Shown here piece by piece: positions 36,174 through 47,830 of a stretch of DNA of 64,000 bases (the stretch's first letter is position 1; every line of letters starts with the position of its first letter). The notes beneath the pieces were generated by a model, which was not told the origin of the DNA, searched no databases, and saw only the letters and a list, made by a program, of their open reading frames with translations. Source of the DNA: Leptospira selangorensis (GTDB taxonomy: Bacteria; Spirochaetota; Leptospiria; Leptospirales; Leptospiraceae); NCBI RefSeq assembly GCF_004769405.1, contig NZ_RQES01000019.1, positions 496,001 through 560,000 on the forward strand. The letters run 5' to 3'. The translations under genes and the position numbers were made by a program.

Positions 36174-36533
36174 ATGGGACCTGGCTCCAAACGAAATGTG
36201 CTAAAAGGAAAAGAAGGAGAAAATATCGCCGCAAAACTTCTTCATGAGCAAGGTCATAGGATTTTAGAAAGAAATTTTAGGATCCAAAGGGGAGAAATCG
36301 ACATAATCAGTGTGAAAGAAAACGTCCTTTATTTTACGGAAGTGAAGTACTGGAGTAAAACTTCTCCCATTCACCCCTTGGAAATATTCACGCAAGTCAA
36401 GATCCGAAGAATGAAAACGGCAGCTCAGTATTATTTGAGCAGAAACGTTTCCTTTAGATCTCATTTTGTCTCCTTCTCTCTGGCCCTAATTACCGAAAAA
36501 AGGGAACTGAAATATTATCTTCATCTCTTCTAA
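36174..36533 (+). CDS. yraN: YraN family (UPF0102) nuclease-like protein
   Basis: 119 residues. GKEGENIAAKLLHEQGHRILERNFR and GEIDIISVKENVLYFTEVKYW match UPF0102: the E...D...E-x-K set is that of the restriction-endonuclease-like fold. Biochemical role is unsettled; it is often encoded near rnhB and comM, as here. The start ATG (36174) gives a normal N-terminus. Distance from rnhB is 2.3 kb, with comM 320 bp downstream on the other strand. Confidence 0.85.
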   Translation: MGPGSKRNVLKGKEGENIAAKLLHEQGHRILERNFRIQRGEIDIISVKENVLYFTEVKYWSKTSPIHPLEIFTQVKIRRMKTAAQYYLSRNVSFRSHFVSFSLALITEKRELKYYLHLF

Positions 36534-36601
36534 AACAATCGTTAAGCGATTTGAAAAACACGTCGATTTTCGAATTGTCTGCGGGTTCTCAAGGATGAGG
36601 A

Positions 36602-36825
<224 letters not shown>

Positions 36826-36855
36826 CCACAAAAATAAAACCGTCGAAAGAACAAG

Positions 36856-38391
36856 TTAGGTTACGGCCCTGTTTTCCGGAGACCATCCGGAATTCAGGAA
36901 AACAAGGGCCTCCTCCAAATTCCTCAAAAGAACATCCTCCGAACCTTCCAGATCTGCAATCGTTCTCGCTACCTTTCTAAAATGAGCTACCTTACGAATG
37001 CTGAACTTCTGTTTGTTGACAGCTCCCCAAAAATACTGTTCACATTCTCTGGAAAGAGGGATCATTCTTTCTACTTCTTCTCCTCTTAATCTTCCGTTGT
37101 AGAGTTTTCCTGTTTCTCTAAATAATCTTCTGCGCTGCATGTCGGCTGCTGATTGGATGGAGTCTCGGATGGATTTTAAGTTTATGGAAACCTTTTCCCC
37201 ATCTGTACTTCCGGAAAAACCTATATGATAGAATATTTCGATCCGATCCAAAAAAGGTCCGTTAAAAGGAGATTGATAATTCCTAATACTTGCAACGCTG
37301 CAGTTACATTCCCTTATTAAGGTTTGGTAATATCCGCAAGGACAAGGATTGGTGGCCCCTATAAACAAAAAAGAAGCGGGGTAGGTAATAGAACCTCTAA
37401 TCCTTGAGATCGTAATTTTCCCTTCTTCCATCGGTTCTCTTAACGCTTGTAAATTGCGGGAATGGAATTCAGAGAGTTCATCTAAGAATAGTATCCCATT
37501 TCCGGCCAGGGAAACTTCTCCCATTCTTAAACTGCTAGAACCTCCGACGAGTGAGATATCGGAAGTAGTATGATGAGGACTTCTAAAAGGTCTTTCTACT
37601 TCCGTGTTCGAAAGATTCTCCTGTAAAGAACGTATCCCTAATAGTTCGATTCCTTCTTTCTCTTGGATCCTAGGAAGAAATCCGTGAGCTAATTTTGCGA
37701 GCATTGTTTTTCCGGCGCCTGGAGGACCAGACAATAAACAATGATGAAATCCGGCACTTGCAATCTGAACTGCTCGTATTGCAGGCAATTGACTTTTATA
37801 GGATTCGGATTTCCAGGGTAGAATTTCCGATCTGATCTTTATCTCGCCCTTAGGCTCAGGCTTAATTTCTCCTTTAGCCAAGGAGACTAAATCTTTTAGA
37901 TGAGAGATGGAATAGATCGGAAATTTTTCCAGGATGGAGGCTTCTTTCCTGTTTTCGAAAGGAACCACTGCCGCAGTAAAACCAACATTTTGTAATTCGG
38001 AAAGTATTGGAAGAATTCCTTTCAGAGGTTTTACCGAACCATCCAGTCCTAACTCTCCAAGGAAAAGAAACCGTTCTAGTTTTTGAGAAGAAGGTAATTG
38101 TTCCGTTAAATATAAAATCCCGGCTGCAATCGGAAGATCTAAGTATGTCCCTTCTTTTTTCCTGCCGGCAGGTGCGAGATGGACTAGTATATTCTGTAGA
38201 GAATATTCAAATCCGCTGTTCTCTATTGCGATCCTGATCCTGTCTGAAGATTCTTTGATGGAAGGACTAGGGAGTCCTGTGATCAGGAACCTTGGGATCC
38301 CTCTTTTGATATTGATTTCGACGGATACCGGAAAGGGAAGTATTCCCTCCAGGGAAGCCCCCAGAAATTTGGTCAGTTTACATGTCTCCAT
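36856..38391 (-). CDS. comM: YifB/ComM-like AAA+ magnesium-chelatase-family ATPase
   Basis: 511 residues. The N-terminal ChlI/LonC-like domain (GASLEGILPFPVSVEINIKRGIPRFLITGLP) precedes the AAA+ core with Walker A SGPPGAGKTMLAK, Walker B GILFLDELSEF and the MgChl C-terminal domain (SRECEQYFWGAVNKQKFSIRKVAHFRKVARTIADLEG). The Cys-rich loop NPCPCGYYQ is typical of YifB. ComM in naturally competent species aids branch migration during transformation. Length is normal. It is divergent from the lipoprotein gene. Confidence 0.93.
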   Translation of the reverse strand: METCKLTKFLGASLEGILPFPVSVEINIKRGIPRFLITGLPSPSIKESSDRIRIAIENSGFEYSLQNILVHLAPAGRKKEGTYLDLPIAAGILYLTEQLPSSQKLERFLFLGELGLDGSVKPLKGILPILSELQNVGFTAAVVPFENRKEASILEKFPIYSISHLKDLVSLAKGEIKPEPKGEIKIRSEILPWKSESYKSQLPAIRAVQIASAGFHHCLLSGPPGAGKTMLAKLAHGFLPRIQEKEGIELLGIRSLQENLSNTEVERPFRSPHHTTSDISLVGGSSSLRMGEVSLAGNGILFLDELSEFHSRNLQALREPMEEGKITISRIRGSITYPASFLFIGATNPCPCGYYQTLIRECNCSVASIRNYQSPFNGPFLDRIEIFYHIGFSGSTDGEKVSINLKSIRDSIQSAADMQRRRLFRETGKLYNGRLRGEEVERMIPLSRECEQYFWGAVNKQKFSIRKVAHFRKVARTIADLEGSEDVLLRNLEEALVFLNSGWSPENRAVT

Positions 38392-38473
38392 AACCTGGAC
38401 AGGTGCGGAAAAATTCGGGCCTCGCGCTTTTTTTCTAAAAACTAGTTTATCACTTCCGGACCTTCAGTAAGTT

Positions 38474-38848
38474 ATGCATGAAATGGTGCGATTCTTCGCT
38501 TTTTTACTGGCTCTATTTACTATACAGTGCGGTGCCAGACTGATCAAAAAAGAGAAGTTATTCGAGATCAACGAGCATTACCAAGATAAGATATACAGCC
38601 TCAAAAAAGACACAAAAGTCTCTATGACCGAAACTTTTAAGAAGGGAATGTTGGTCCGAATCTATGTCGAATCGACTCCTTCCCTGGTTAAAGTGAAATG
38701 TTTCCCTGCAGACCAGAAAAGGGAACATGCTATCGGCAGGTTGATTGCCTATCAGGTAAACGATGATTTAGATAAAAAGACCATCAGTATAGAGGATTTG
38801 GATAAGATCGTTGCAAATGAGCTCACGGAATATAAAAAGAAAAAGTAG
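38474..38848 (+). CDS. Putative lipoprotein
   Basis: 124 residues. The N-terminus is hydrophobic ([15 protein letters not shown]) and is followed by CGA, which fits a spirochaetal lipobox (FTIQ-C) at Cys19. The mature part is a small lysine-rich domain with [46 protein letters not shown]. There is no recognised family. It is oriented with the M23 peptidase gene, overlapping it by 32 bp, so it probably works with that cell-wall enzyme, as inference. ATG choice between 38474 and 38483 is not decided by a ribosome site. Confidence 0.65.
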   Translation: MHEMVRFFAFLLALFTIQCGARLIKKEKLFEINEHYQDKIYSLKKDTKVSMTETFKKGMLVRIYVESTPSLVKVKCFPADQKREHAIGRLIAYQVNDDLDKKTISIEDLDKIVANELTEYKKKK

Positions 38849-39830
38849 CCGTCGTTCCCCCCTAGGTTCAAGAAGGCAGCCCGATGCGGCCGATATTAAA
38901 TATGTGAAACGGACGATTCTTTGCCTTCCCATTATATCCGCCATGGTGGCTTCGGCTTTATCGGCCGATCCTCTTAAAAATTACGAAAACGCGATCAATG
39001 ATTACGCGAATAAGGACTCTTCCTTCTTTACTGATAAGGAAGAGCGTAAGATTAAACAATTATTCTCCCAATCCCCGGAAGAATGGGAAGAAGACAAATA
39101 TTCTTCTCTTAGTTATAATAAAGATAAGTCCAATCTGGAACTTCCTTCTTTTATCAGCATCAATCCCATCGTTTCTTCTAAGATTATTAGCCAAAGCGGC
39201 TTTATTATAAAATCCTATATCGTAAAACCTAAGGATACTTTATTCAGGATCGCTAAATCCTTAAAAACGACTGCTGCTAAAATTTCAGAAGCAAACGGTT
39301 TAAACAAAGGGTCCGTTCTAAAAGTTGGACAAAGTTTAAGTGTTCCGGTAAAAGTAGGGAATGCTTCCCGCCAAAAGATAGAATATAAAAGAGTATTCAT
39401 CACTCCAGTTTTAGGTGCTAGATTTTCTTCCAGATACGGTAAAAGAAAAGATCCATTCCACACAGGTGGAGGAGGCTACCATACAGGGATAGATATGGCT
39501 GGCCCTCAAGGAGCACCAATACTCGCTTCCGCAGATGGTGTGGTAAGTTTTGCAGGAGTTAACGGCGGTTACGGAAACTCAGTCATCATAGATCATCCAA
39601 ACGGATATAGAACCATGTATGCGCATTGCGCTAAAATTACAGTGGAAGAGGGAACGAAAGTGAAAGCTGGCACGGTCATAGGTGCCGTAGGTCGTACAGG
39701 CTCCGCCACAGGTTCCCATCTCCATTTCGAGGTGTTCTATAACGGAAAAAGGATCAATCCTGAGGTGGCACTTAGGAAAACCTTAAAAATTGTTACGAAC
39801 CTAGACCCAGGCAAAGTAGCAAAACTTTAA
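38817..39830 (+). CDS. LysM plus M23 (LytM) peptidoglycan endopeptidase
   Basis: 337 residues from ATG 38817 (a TTG at 38811 is also possible). A basic lead ([19 protein letters not shown]) precedes a hydrophobic signal ([16 protein letters not shown]). A LysM domain ([44 protein letters not shown]) is followed by the M23 domain with the zinc ligands in [11 protein letters not shown] and HLHFEV. It cleaves stem-peptide crosslinks in the periplasm. The unusually long basic N-terminus is worth noting. A strong terminator follows the stop. Confidence 0.92.
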   Translation: MSSRNIKRKSSRRSPLGSRRQPDAADIKYVKRTILCLPIISAMVASALSADPLKNYENAINDYANKDSSFFTDKEERKIKQLFSQSPEEWEEDKYSSLSYNKDKSNLELPSFISINPIVSSKIISQSGFIIKSYIVKPKDTLFRIAKSLKTTAAKISEANGLNKGSVLKVGQSLSVPVKVGNASRQKIEYKRVFITPVLGARFSSRYGKRKDPFHTGGGGYHTGIDMAGPQGAPILASADGVVSFAGVNGGYGNSVIIDHPNGYRTMYAHCAKITVEEGTKVKAGTVIGAVGRTGSATGSHLHFEVFYNGKRINPEVALRKTLKIVTNLDPGKVAKL

Positions 39831-39846
39831 TAACCGATCATCTTTC

Positions 39847-39882
39847 AAAAGCCGAGACCATATTTTAAGGTCCGGCTTTTTT
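39847..39882 (+). terminator. Intrinsic terminator between M23 peptidase and T2SS operon
   Basis: AAAAGCCGAGACC (39847-39859) pairs with GGTCCGGCTTTT (39869-39880) with one bulge and a short AT loop, then six T. It lies 17 bp after the M23 stop and separates it from gspC. Confidence 0.8.
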
Positions 39883-39915
39883 AGACTGATTTCTTGAGAA
39901 TATCCGAAGGGCGCA

Positions 39916-40809
39916 ATGAACGCAATTTTTATCGAATTCAGAAAACATACATTCTATGTTCTGATCCCCGTCGTGATATTTTTCTCCTTCTCTCTGGCAT
40001 ATCTTTGTAGAGGGATACTTCTACTTTTTCTGACCCCGAATGTGCAAACAGGTTCCTCCACTTCGGCTCCCAGAAGACCGGTCGCTGAAAATTCTATTAC
40101 GATCGAAATGTCCAAGGAAATGGTAACAGGTTCTTTATTTAGGGGAAGTTTAGCTCCACCTCCAGGTGAAACTCCCGCAGGAGTAGACGGAAATCCTGGC
40201 GCCCCTCCTGATACTGGAGAAGGTGAGGAAATGAGGATTACCGGAACCTTGAGTGGTCACTGGAGTTTTGCCCGAGTTACTATTTTAGAAAAAGGGAAAC
40301 AAAACGCGGAAGAATTCGCGATGGGAGAAGCGGTTGGAGGATATAAGGTAAAGTCCATTCTTCTCAACCATGTTGTCTTGGAAAAAGGAGGCCAATCTCT
40401 CAAAGTAGAAATAGGCCAAACACCGGGAGAGGCTAGGGCCAAATTAGGAGCTCAGGCAGATGTTCCAGGAGGACCACCTGCCGCTGATTCGGTCCGTAAA
40501 ATTCTGTCCAGACAGGACGTGAATAGGAAATTAGCTAACGTAGCTGAACTTTATAAGGGAAAATTTGGTCCTTATTTGGAAAATAACACGATCGCAGGCT
40601 ACAAAATATACAGTATAGGCAGCGATCATATTTTCTATTCTTTGGGAGCTAGGACCGGAGACGTGGTGCGACGGGTAAACGGAATGCCCTTAAACGATAC
40701 GGTGAAAATGATGGAAATATGGAATTCCTTGAAAACAGCCGATAAAGTATCCGTAGACGTAGAGAGAATGGGCAAGATATTGTCCTATGAATTCATCATC
40801 CGGAATTAA
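39916..40809 (+). CDS. gspC: T2SS protein GspC (inner-membrane, PDZ-type)
   Basis: 297 residues. A single membrane segment (about 13-34, [19 protein letters not shown]) and a periplasmic part with a Pro/Gly-rich stretch (about 70-105, [21 protein letters not shown]), a homology region ([11 protein letters not shown]) and a C-terminal PDZ-like domain ([27 protein letters not shown]). GspC links the inner-membrane platform to the secretin. It is the first gene of a twelve-gene operon. GAAGGGCG is upstream of the ATG. Confidence 0.85.
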   Translation: MNAIFIEFRKHTFYVLIPVVIFFSFSLAYLCRGILLLFLTPNVQTGSSTSAPRRPVAENSITIEMSKEMVTGSLFRGSLAPPPGETPAGVDGNPGAPPDTGEGEEMRITGTLSGHWSFARVTILEKGKQNAEEFAMGEAVGGYKVKSILLNHVVLEKGGQSLKVEIGQTPGEARAKLGAQADVPGGPPAADSVRKILSRQDVNRKLANVAELYKGKFGPYLENNTIAGYKIYSIGSDHIFYSLGARTGDVVRRVNGMPLNDTVKMMEIWNSLKTADKVSVDVERMGKILSYEFIIRN

Positions 40810-40816
40810 AGATTAA

Positions 40817-42607
<1,791 letters not shown>

Positions 42608-42611
42608 TACA

Positions 42612-44285
42612 GTGAAAACTCTAGGTGATATTCTCGTAGAAGACGGGGTCATATCCGCCAAGGATCTAGAAGACTCTCTCAAACTACAAAAAAAGAATCA
42701 TTTACCCCTAGGACATATTCTTCAGAAAAAAGGGATCGCAGGAGAAGTAGACGTTCTCAAGGCGATGGCTCGCTTATACAAAATGGAATTCCGGGAAAAA
42801 CTGGATTTCAAGGGAATGGAAGAAGTTTACGACCGTATCCCTCTTAAACTCATCCAAAAAAGTAAAATAGTTCCATTCGAACTAAATAAGAAGAACGTTA
42901 AAATTGCGGTGTCTGATCCTACGGATCTTCACCCAATGGATGATGTTCGTTCTGCATTAAAAGAATTTAAAATAGAATTCATACTCGCACCTGAACCGGA
43001 AGTGATGAGGCTTATTCACTCCCAGTTCGACACTACTTCTGCGGCAGCTAAGGACCTTCTAAATGAAATGGAAGGTAGTTTCTCGGAACTTGCAGAAGGT
43101 TTCGATAACGAGACAATCGATCTTTCCGACGACGCTCCAATCATCAAGATGGTGAACGTAATCCTTTCTCAGGCAGTAAATGAGAGAGCTTCGGATATTC
43201 ACGTAGAACCTTACGAAAAAAGTCTAGTGGTCCGCTACAGGATAGACGGTATTCTTCATAATGTACTAACTCCTCCGAAATCTTACCATGCGGGGATCAC
43301 TTCTCGTATTAAGATCATGTCCAACCTGAACATTGCTGAGAACAGATTACCCCAAGACGGTAGGATCAAACTCAGACTTGCGGGCAAGGATGTGGACATC
43401 CGGGTTTCTACAATTCCTTGTCAGTTCGGGGAACGTATCGTTATGCGTCTCTTGAATAAGACTGACCAGAAATATTCCCTCGAAACGATGGGGTTCTATC
43501 CGGATCTTGTTAAAACACTTCGTACTCTTATTTACGAACCTCATGGTATTATCTTAGTAACTGGTCCTACTGGATCCGGAAAATCCACCACATTATACTC
43601 CGCTCTCACGGAGTTGAATACCGAAGAAAGAAATATCATCACCTGTGAAGACCCGGTGGAATACCAAATCGATGGTGTTTCCCAAATGCAAATGCAGGAG
43701 AAGATTGGACTTACATTTGCAACAGGACTGAGAGCTATTTTACGTCAAGACCCGGACGTGATCATGGTGGGGGAGATCCGAGACGAGGAAACTGCAAGGA
43801 TCGCGATCCAAGCTTCCTTAACAGGTCACTTAGTATTCTCGACTTTGCACACGAATGATGCCGCATCCGCTGCTACGAGACTTGTGGATATGGGAATTGA
43901 ACCATATCTAATCACTTCTACAGTATTGGGATTTATGGCCCAACGACTTGTAAGAACTATATGCAAAGAATGTAAAATTTCTTATAAACCGACTCCTCAA
44001 GAATTGGAATCCATCGGAATTGCAAAAAAGGATCTAAAAGGCGGAGTTTTATATAAAGGCAAAGGTTGTTCTCATTGTATGAATACCGGGTTTAAGGGAA
44101 GGACAGGGGTTTACGAACTTCTGATCATTAGCACTCCGATCAAAAATGCGATCCTAGCCGGATCGGATACGAATAAGATCAATGATATCGCCCTAGAAAA
44201 CGGATTTGCCACAATGAGAGATTATGGTATCCGAAAAGTATTGGATGGAGTTACCACCCCGGATGAAGTCCTAAGGGTTACTTAA
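42612..44285 (+). CDS. gspE: T2SS assembly ATPase GspE
   Basis: 557 residues, GTG start. An MshEN domain (residues 1-60, [22 protein letters not shown]) is followed by the secretion ATPase core. Walker A is [12 protein letters not shown] (residues 318-329), Asp box GEIRDEETA, His box [13 protein letters not shown], and a four-Cys zinc motif ([20 protein letters not shown]). It powers pseudopilus growth at the cytoplasmic face. The order GspC-D-E-F is the family standard. Confidence 0.97.
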   Translation: MKTLGDILVEDGVISAKDLEDSLKLQKKNHLPLGHILQKKGIAGEVDVLKAMARLYKMEFREKLDFKGMEEVYDRIPLKLIQKSKIVPFELNKKNVKIAVSDPTDLHPMDDVRSALKEFKIEFILAPEPEVMRLIHSQFDTTSAAAKDLLNEMEGSFSELAEGFDNETIDLSDDAPIIKMVNVILSQAVNERASDIHVEPYEKSLVVRYRIDGILHNVLTPPKSYHAGITSRIKIMSNLNIAENRLPQDGRIKLRLAGKDVDIRVSTIPCQFGERIVMRLLNKTDQKYSLETMGFYPDLVKTLRTLIYEPHGIILVTGPTGSGKSTTLYSALTELNTEERNIITCEDPVEYQIDGVSQMQMQEKIGLTFATGLRAILRQDPDVIMVGEIRDEETARIAIQASLTGHLVFSTLHTNDAASAATRLVDMGIEPYLITSTVLGFMAQRLVRTICKECKISYKPTPQELESIGIAKKDLKGGVLYKGKGCSHCMNTGFKGRTGVYELLIISTPIKNAILAGSDTNKINDIALENGFATMRDYGIRKVLDGVTTPDEVLRVT

Positions 44286-44296
44286 GTTTTCCTTCC

Positions 44297-45523
44297 ATGG
44301 CACTTTTTACTTATACTGCGTTTAACAAAAAAGGAAAGGAAGAGAAGGGGATTATAGATGCCCCGAATATCCAATCCGCAAGAGCGAAACTTAAGTCCAA
44401 AGGTTTTTACGTTCGCCAAATTTCAGAAGACGCTGAAAGAAAGGACAGAGAACTTTTTCCATTCCTAGCAAAACTTCTTTATAGAGTTCCTAAAAAGATC
44501 ATCGGACTTTTTTCCAGACAACTCGGTACTCTTTTAGGTGCAGGTATTCCTCTAGACAAATCTCTTTCCAGTATCATTGAACAAACAGACCACGAAGTAT
44601 TTCGCAAAGTAGTGATCGCAATGCAAGCGGATATTACGGAAGGAAGTTCCTTATCCGATTCGATGAAAAAACATCCGGACGTATTTCCAAACCAGTATCC
44701 TTCTCTTGTTTCAGTAGGAGAAAGAACCGGTGATTATGAAACTGCACTCATGCGTCTTGCCGAGATGGAAGAAAAAAATCTGCAGTTAAAAGGTAAGGTC
44801 ACCACCGCACTTGTATATCCAGGGATCATTTTTTGCCTTTTACAGATCGTAATCATATTCCTACTTACAACAGTTGTTCCTCAGATCGAACATCTATTCA
44901 TAGAGTTCAATGCTACACTTCCTTTAATTACTCAGATCGTGATTGGAAGTTCAAGAATTCTAACCGGATATTGGTTCTTGATCTTCCCGATGATCGGTGC
45001 CGGAGTTGTGGGCTTCTTCTTTTATAAATCCACTCCGGAAGGTAAGGAAAAATGGGAGAAGTTCGTTCTTAGGATCCCGATCATCCGAACTCTCAATAAA
45101 AAAGTACTTATTTCCAATTTTGCAAGGAACCTTGGGATCCTTCTTACAAACAGAGTGCCGCTGATTATTTCTCTCCAAATTGTAGAACAGATCGTTAACC
45201 ATTCGGTTTTCGGACAAGAAATACGAAATGCTTGCGATAGAATTCGAGAAGGAGAGAAACTTTCTGCTGCATTCACTGGGTCAGAGATATTGCCGCAACT
45301 AGTTATAGGTATGATGTCCGCCGGAGAAGTTTCTGACCGAGTTCCGGAAATGTTGAATAAACTCGCGGAAATTTATGACCAAGAAGTGGATTCCGCTTTA
45401 AAAAATGCAACCCAAGCAATCGAGCCACTGATGCTCGTTTTTATGGGTTTTGCGATCGGTATCATTATGGCGGCGATCATCGTTCCGATGTTCAGCTTGA
45501 CCCAGAATTTACAAGGTATATAA
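44297..45523 (+). CDS. gspF: T2SS inner-membrane platform protein GspF
   Basis: 408 residues with two GspF domains. KLLYRVPKKIIGLFSRQLGTLLGAGIPLDKSL starts domain 1, three membrane segments lie near residues 170-195, 222-240 and 378-402 (MLVFMGFAIGIIMAAIIVPMFSL). The second domain is about 270-380. GspF rotates or moves pseudopilins on GspE. Length and topology are normal. Confidence 0.95.
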   Translation: MALFTYTAFNKKGKEEKGIIDAPNIQSARAKLKSKGFYVRQISEDAERKDRELFPFLAKLLYRVPKKIIGLFSRQLGTLLGAGIPLDKSLSSIIEQTDHEVFRKVVIAMQADITEGSSLSDSMKKHPDVFPNQYPSLVSVGERTGDYETALMRLAEMEEKNLQLKGKVTTALVYPGIIFCLLQIVIIFLLTTVVPQIEHLFIEFNATLPLITQIVIGSSRILTGYWFLIFPMIGAGVVGFFFYKSTPEGKEKWEKFVLRIPIIRTLNKKVLISNFARNLGILLTNRVPLIISLQIVEQIVNHSVFGQEIRNACDRIREGEKLSAAFTGSEILPQLVIGMMSAGEVSDRVPEMLNKLAEIYDQEVDSALKNATQAIEPLMLVFMGFAIGIIMAAIIVPMFSLTQNLQGI

Positions 45524-45546
45524 CAATAGAAATAGGAGAACCGACT

Positions 45547-46029
45547 TTGAAAACGGGAAAAAAACGGAGAAAAGGATTCACTCTTATCGAATTAGCGATC
45601 GTTGTCGCCATTTTAGGTGCTTTGATGACTATCATTCTTGTCAGTGTGGATTTCGGTGGAGTAAGCCTCGAGACCGCAAAGATGAAGATCAAAAAAGACA
45701 AACAGGAACTTAGATTACATTTGGAAAGATATGCTTCCAAATTCGGAAGTTATCCTAGCGAAGAGCAAGGTTTAGACGCATTAGTTGAAAGACCAACTAA
45801 CGGAGAAATCCCTGAAACTTGGATCCCGATGGTAAGCAGTAAAGATTCTATAAAAGATCCATGGAAAAATCCATACAAACTCAGATTTGATGGAGCGGGT
45901 GAGATCCAGATCATTACTTATGGTCAGGATAAAGCAGAAGGTGGAGAAGGTTTAAACTCGGACTTTGATATCACTAAAGAAGAACAATATCCTGCTCAAT
46001 TCTCTTCTGCATCCGGCGCTAAAAAATAA
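45547..46029 (+). CDS. gspG: T2SS major pseudopilin GspG
   Basis: 160 residues, TTG start with TAGGAGA upstream. The prepilin site is RRKG/FTLIELAIVVAIL, with Glu5 after the cleaved Gly. The C-terminal calcium-loop region ends in EGGEGLNSDFDI, as in GspG proteins. It forms the body of the pseudopilus. It has a slightly long tail after the calcium site. Confidence 0.95.
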   Translation: MKTGKKRRKGFTLIELAIVVAILGALMTIILVSVDFGGVSLETAKMKIKKDKQELRLHLERYASKFGSYPSEEQGLDALVERPTNGEIPETWIPMVSSKDSIKDPWKNPYKLRFDGAGEIQIITYGQDKAEGGEGLNSDFDITKEEQYPAQFSSASGAKK

Positions 46030-46034
46030 ATCAA

Positions 46035-46604
46035 ATGGGCCCGAGAGCGAAAGGCCGGATCCGTTCCGGCTTCACATTGATCGAATTGGGAGTCGCGGTA
46101 TTCCTGATTGGTGTGATGTTCGCTCTTGTGCTTCCTTCTTTAGTTAATTTACTCACACCAGGTGCCCAAGAAGAAGCGATGTTATTACATGACGTTGTGA
46201 ACTTCTGCTTTCGTAGGGCAAAGATCAACCAAAGAACAGTCTATCTTCAATTGAATGTGGATACTGAAACTTATACGATCATAGACATGGAAAGGGACGA
46301 GACCGGTCTAAAAGAAGTCCCAGTATTCCAAGATAGGGAGCTTCCAAGCTCTTCTGCAATCGTAGATGTAATGGATGGAAGAGGTTATAGATATAATACC
46401 GGAAAGATCCGAATTCCATTTTCTCCCATGGCAGTGGCGGAAGATTTTTATATCCACTTAGGTCCGGATCCTGAGATCACAAGAACTCTCATCATCAAAC
46501 GTTATGGCGGAAAATCCGAAATAGAAGACGGGGAAGTTGTAGTTTCCAAGGAACAATTGGAAGAATACAAACGTAGCGAGCAATATGGCACGAGTAAGTT
46601 TTAA
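46035..46604 (+). CDS. gspH: T2SS minor pseudopilin GspH
   Basis: 189 residues. Prepilin motif RSG/FTLIELGVAVFLIGVMFALVLPSL, then a beta-rich domain with ERDETGLKEVPVFQD. GspH is a tip-type minor pseudopilin. The name is given by operon order (after GspG) and length; sequence is poorly conserved. The 3' end overlaps gspI by 20 bp. Confidence 0.8.
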   Translation: MGPRAKGRIRSGFTLIELGVAVFLIGVMFALVLPSLVNLLTPGAQEEAMLLHDVVNFCFRRAKINQRTVYLQLNVDTETYTIIDMERDETGLKEVPVFQDRELPSSSAIVDVMDGRGYRYNTGKIRIPFSPMAVAEDFYIHLGPDPEITRTLIIKRYGGKSEIEDGEVVVSKEQLEEYKRSEQYGTSKF

Positions 46605-47133
46605 AAGAAAAAACCCTCTTAAAAAAAGACAGGGTTTTACTATTTTAGAAATGACCCTGGCGTTTGCACTTGCCGCAGGTTGGCTTCTTTACGTACTCAT
46701 GGTGGTTTCAGAAGGGATACGGCTTAAAAAAGTCGCAGCACTTCAAATAGAAGCAACTCACCTAGCAAAAATAAAAATGGCCCAGATAGATTCTGCCACC
46801 ATTCTACAAGCGGACACTAGTTCAGGAGAGATTCCAGGTTATAAAGACTGGAGATTTACCACCATCATCAAAGAAGAGAATTTAGATCTTCTGAAAATGG
46901 CAGGAAAGGATAGCGGTAAAAAACCTGAGGATCTACTAGGCGGCGCGAACTCCAGCATGAACCAACTCATCGCGAAAAGAACAGGTAATAACCAAGGTTC
47001 TGCTACCGGTGGGCTTATTGCAGTATTTCATATTTATGTAACGATAGAATATCCTACAGGCGGAAGAGATAACCAAGGGATCCCAGTAAAAGAACAGTAC
47101 ACGATCGAGACCTACAAGGCCAGGATGAATTGA
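46585..47133 (+). CDS. gspI: T2SS minor pseudopilin GspI
   Basis: 182 residues. Prepilin-like motif KRQG/FTILEMTLAFALAAGW, with Glu at +5. The remaining domain is short with an Asn/Gly-rich insertion (residues about 115-140, SSMNQLIAKRTGNNQGS). Identification is by order and the N-methylation motif. It ends one base before the next start. Confidence 0.78.
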   Translation: MARVSFKRKNPLKKRQGFTILEMTLAFALAAGWLLYVLMVVSEGIRLKKVAALQIEATHLAKIKMAQIDSATILQADTSSGEIPGYKDWRFTTIIKEENLDLLKMAGKDSGKKPEDLLGGANSSMNQLIAKRTGNNQGSATGGLIAVFHIYVTIEYPTGGRDNQGIPVKEQYTIETYKARMN

Positions 47134-47134
47134 T

Positions 47135-47830
47135 ATGGGAATATTTTCTACACATTCAATATCTCTCAAGTTTCTTCGAAAAAGAAGAAGGTCCGGATTT
47201 ACATTAATAGAATTAACCATTGTGGCAGCGTTACTCGGTGTTCTACTCGGAATGGTATTCGGGACTTACGCCACTATCTTAAAAGTCACTCGTCCAACTT
47301 CAGGTTCGGACGGCGTGGATAGAGAAAAGGCGATCTCTGTTATCGAAAATATCCGTAGTACATTGACCATGGCATTCTATTTCCAAACGGAAAAAAATCT
47401 GGTCTTCGTAAGTAGAAAAGGACGCAAATCGGAAGATGGACCAAGACATCCCGGTGAAAGTACAAAGGATCATTTTATAGTATTCGCAGCAGTCCATCCT
47501 AACTCGGAAGAAGTCGCACTTCCGGAAGTAAGAGAAGTAGAATATTATCTAAAACAGAAAGACGGCACTGATTATTATAAATTAATGAGAAGAGAAGATG
47601 AAATAGTAGATCGTTATCCATTCGTAGGCGGGCAAGAATACGAGTTACTGGATAATGTAAAATCTCTCTCCTTTAAATTTTCCAAAACGGGAAAAGAATG
47701 GGAAGAAGAATGGGATTCCTTCCAAAGGAAAAGTATCCCTCGTCTTATCCGAATCGAGATCATTGCGAATATGGGAAATAAAGAAAGACGTTTTGAAACT
47801 CTTGCGTTCCCAGGGATGCTTCTGAAATGA
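47135..47830 (+). CDS. gspJ: T2SS minor pseudopilin GspJ
   Basis: 231 residues, prepilin motif RSG/FTLIELTIVAALLGVLLG. The mature domain has an EVEYYLKQKDGTDYYKLMRRE beta segment, which is typical of GspJ. Identification is by operon order and motif. It overlaps gspK by 4 bp (ATGA). Confidence 0.8.
   Translation: MGIFSTHSISLKFLRKRRRSGFTLIELTIVAALLGVLLGMVFGTYATILKVTRPTSGSDGVDREKAISVIENIRSTLTMAFYFQTEKNLVFVSRKGRKSEDGPRHPGESTKDHFIVFAAVHPNSEEVALPEVREVEYYLKQKDGTDYYKLMRREDEIVDRYPFVGGQEYELLDNVKSLSFKFSKTGKEWEEEWDSFQRKSIPRLIRIEIIANMGNKERRFETLAFPGMLLK

Noticed and set aside
45547..47830. Pseudopilin genes as type IV pilus genes
   Set aside because: They follow gspC-gspD-gspE-gspF and precede gspK-L-M, with the GspG calcium-loop tail; no PilT or PilQ genes are present, so T2SS is the better call.
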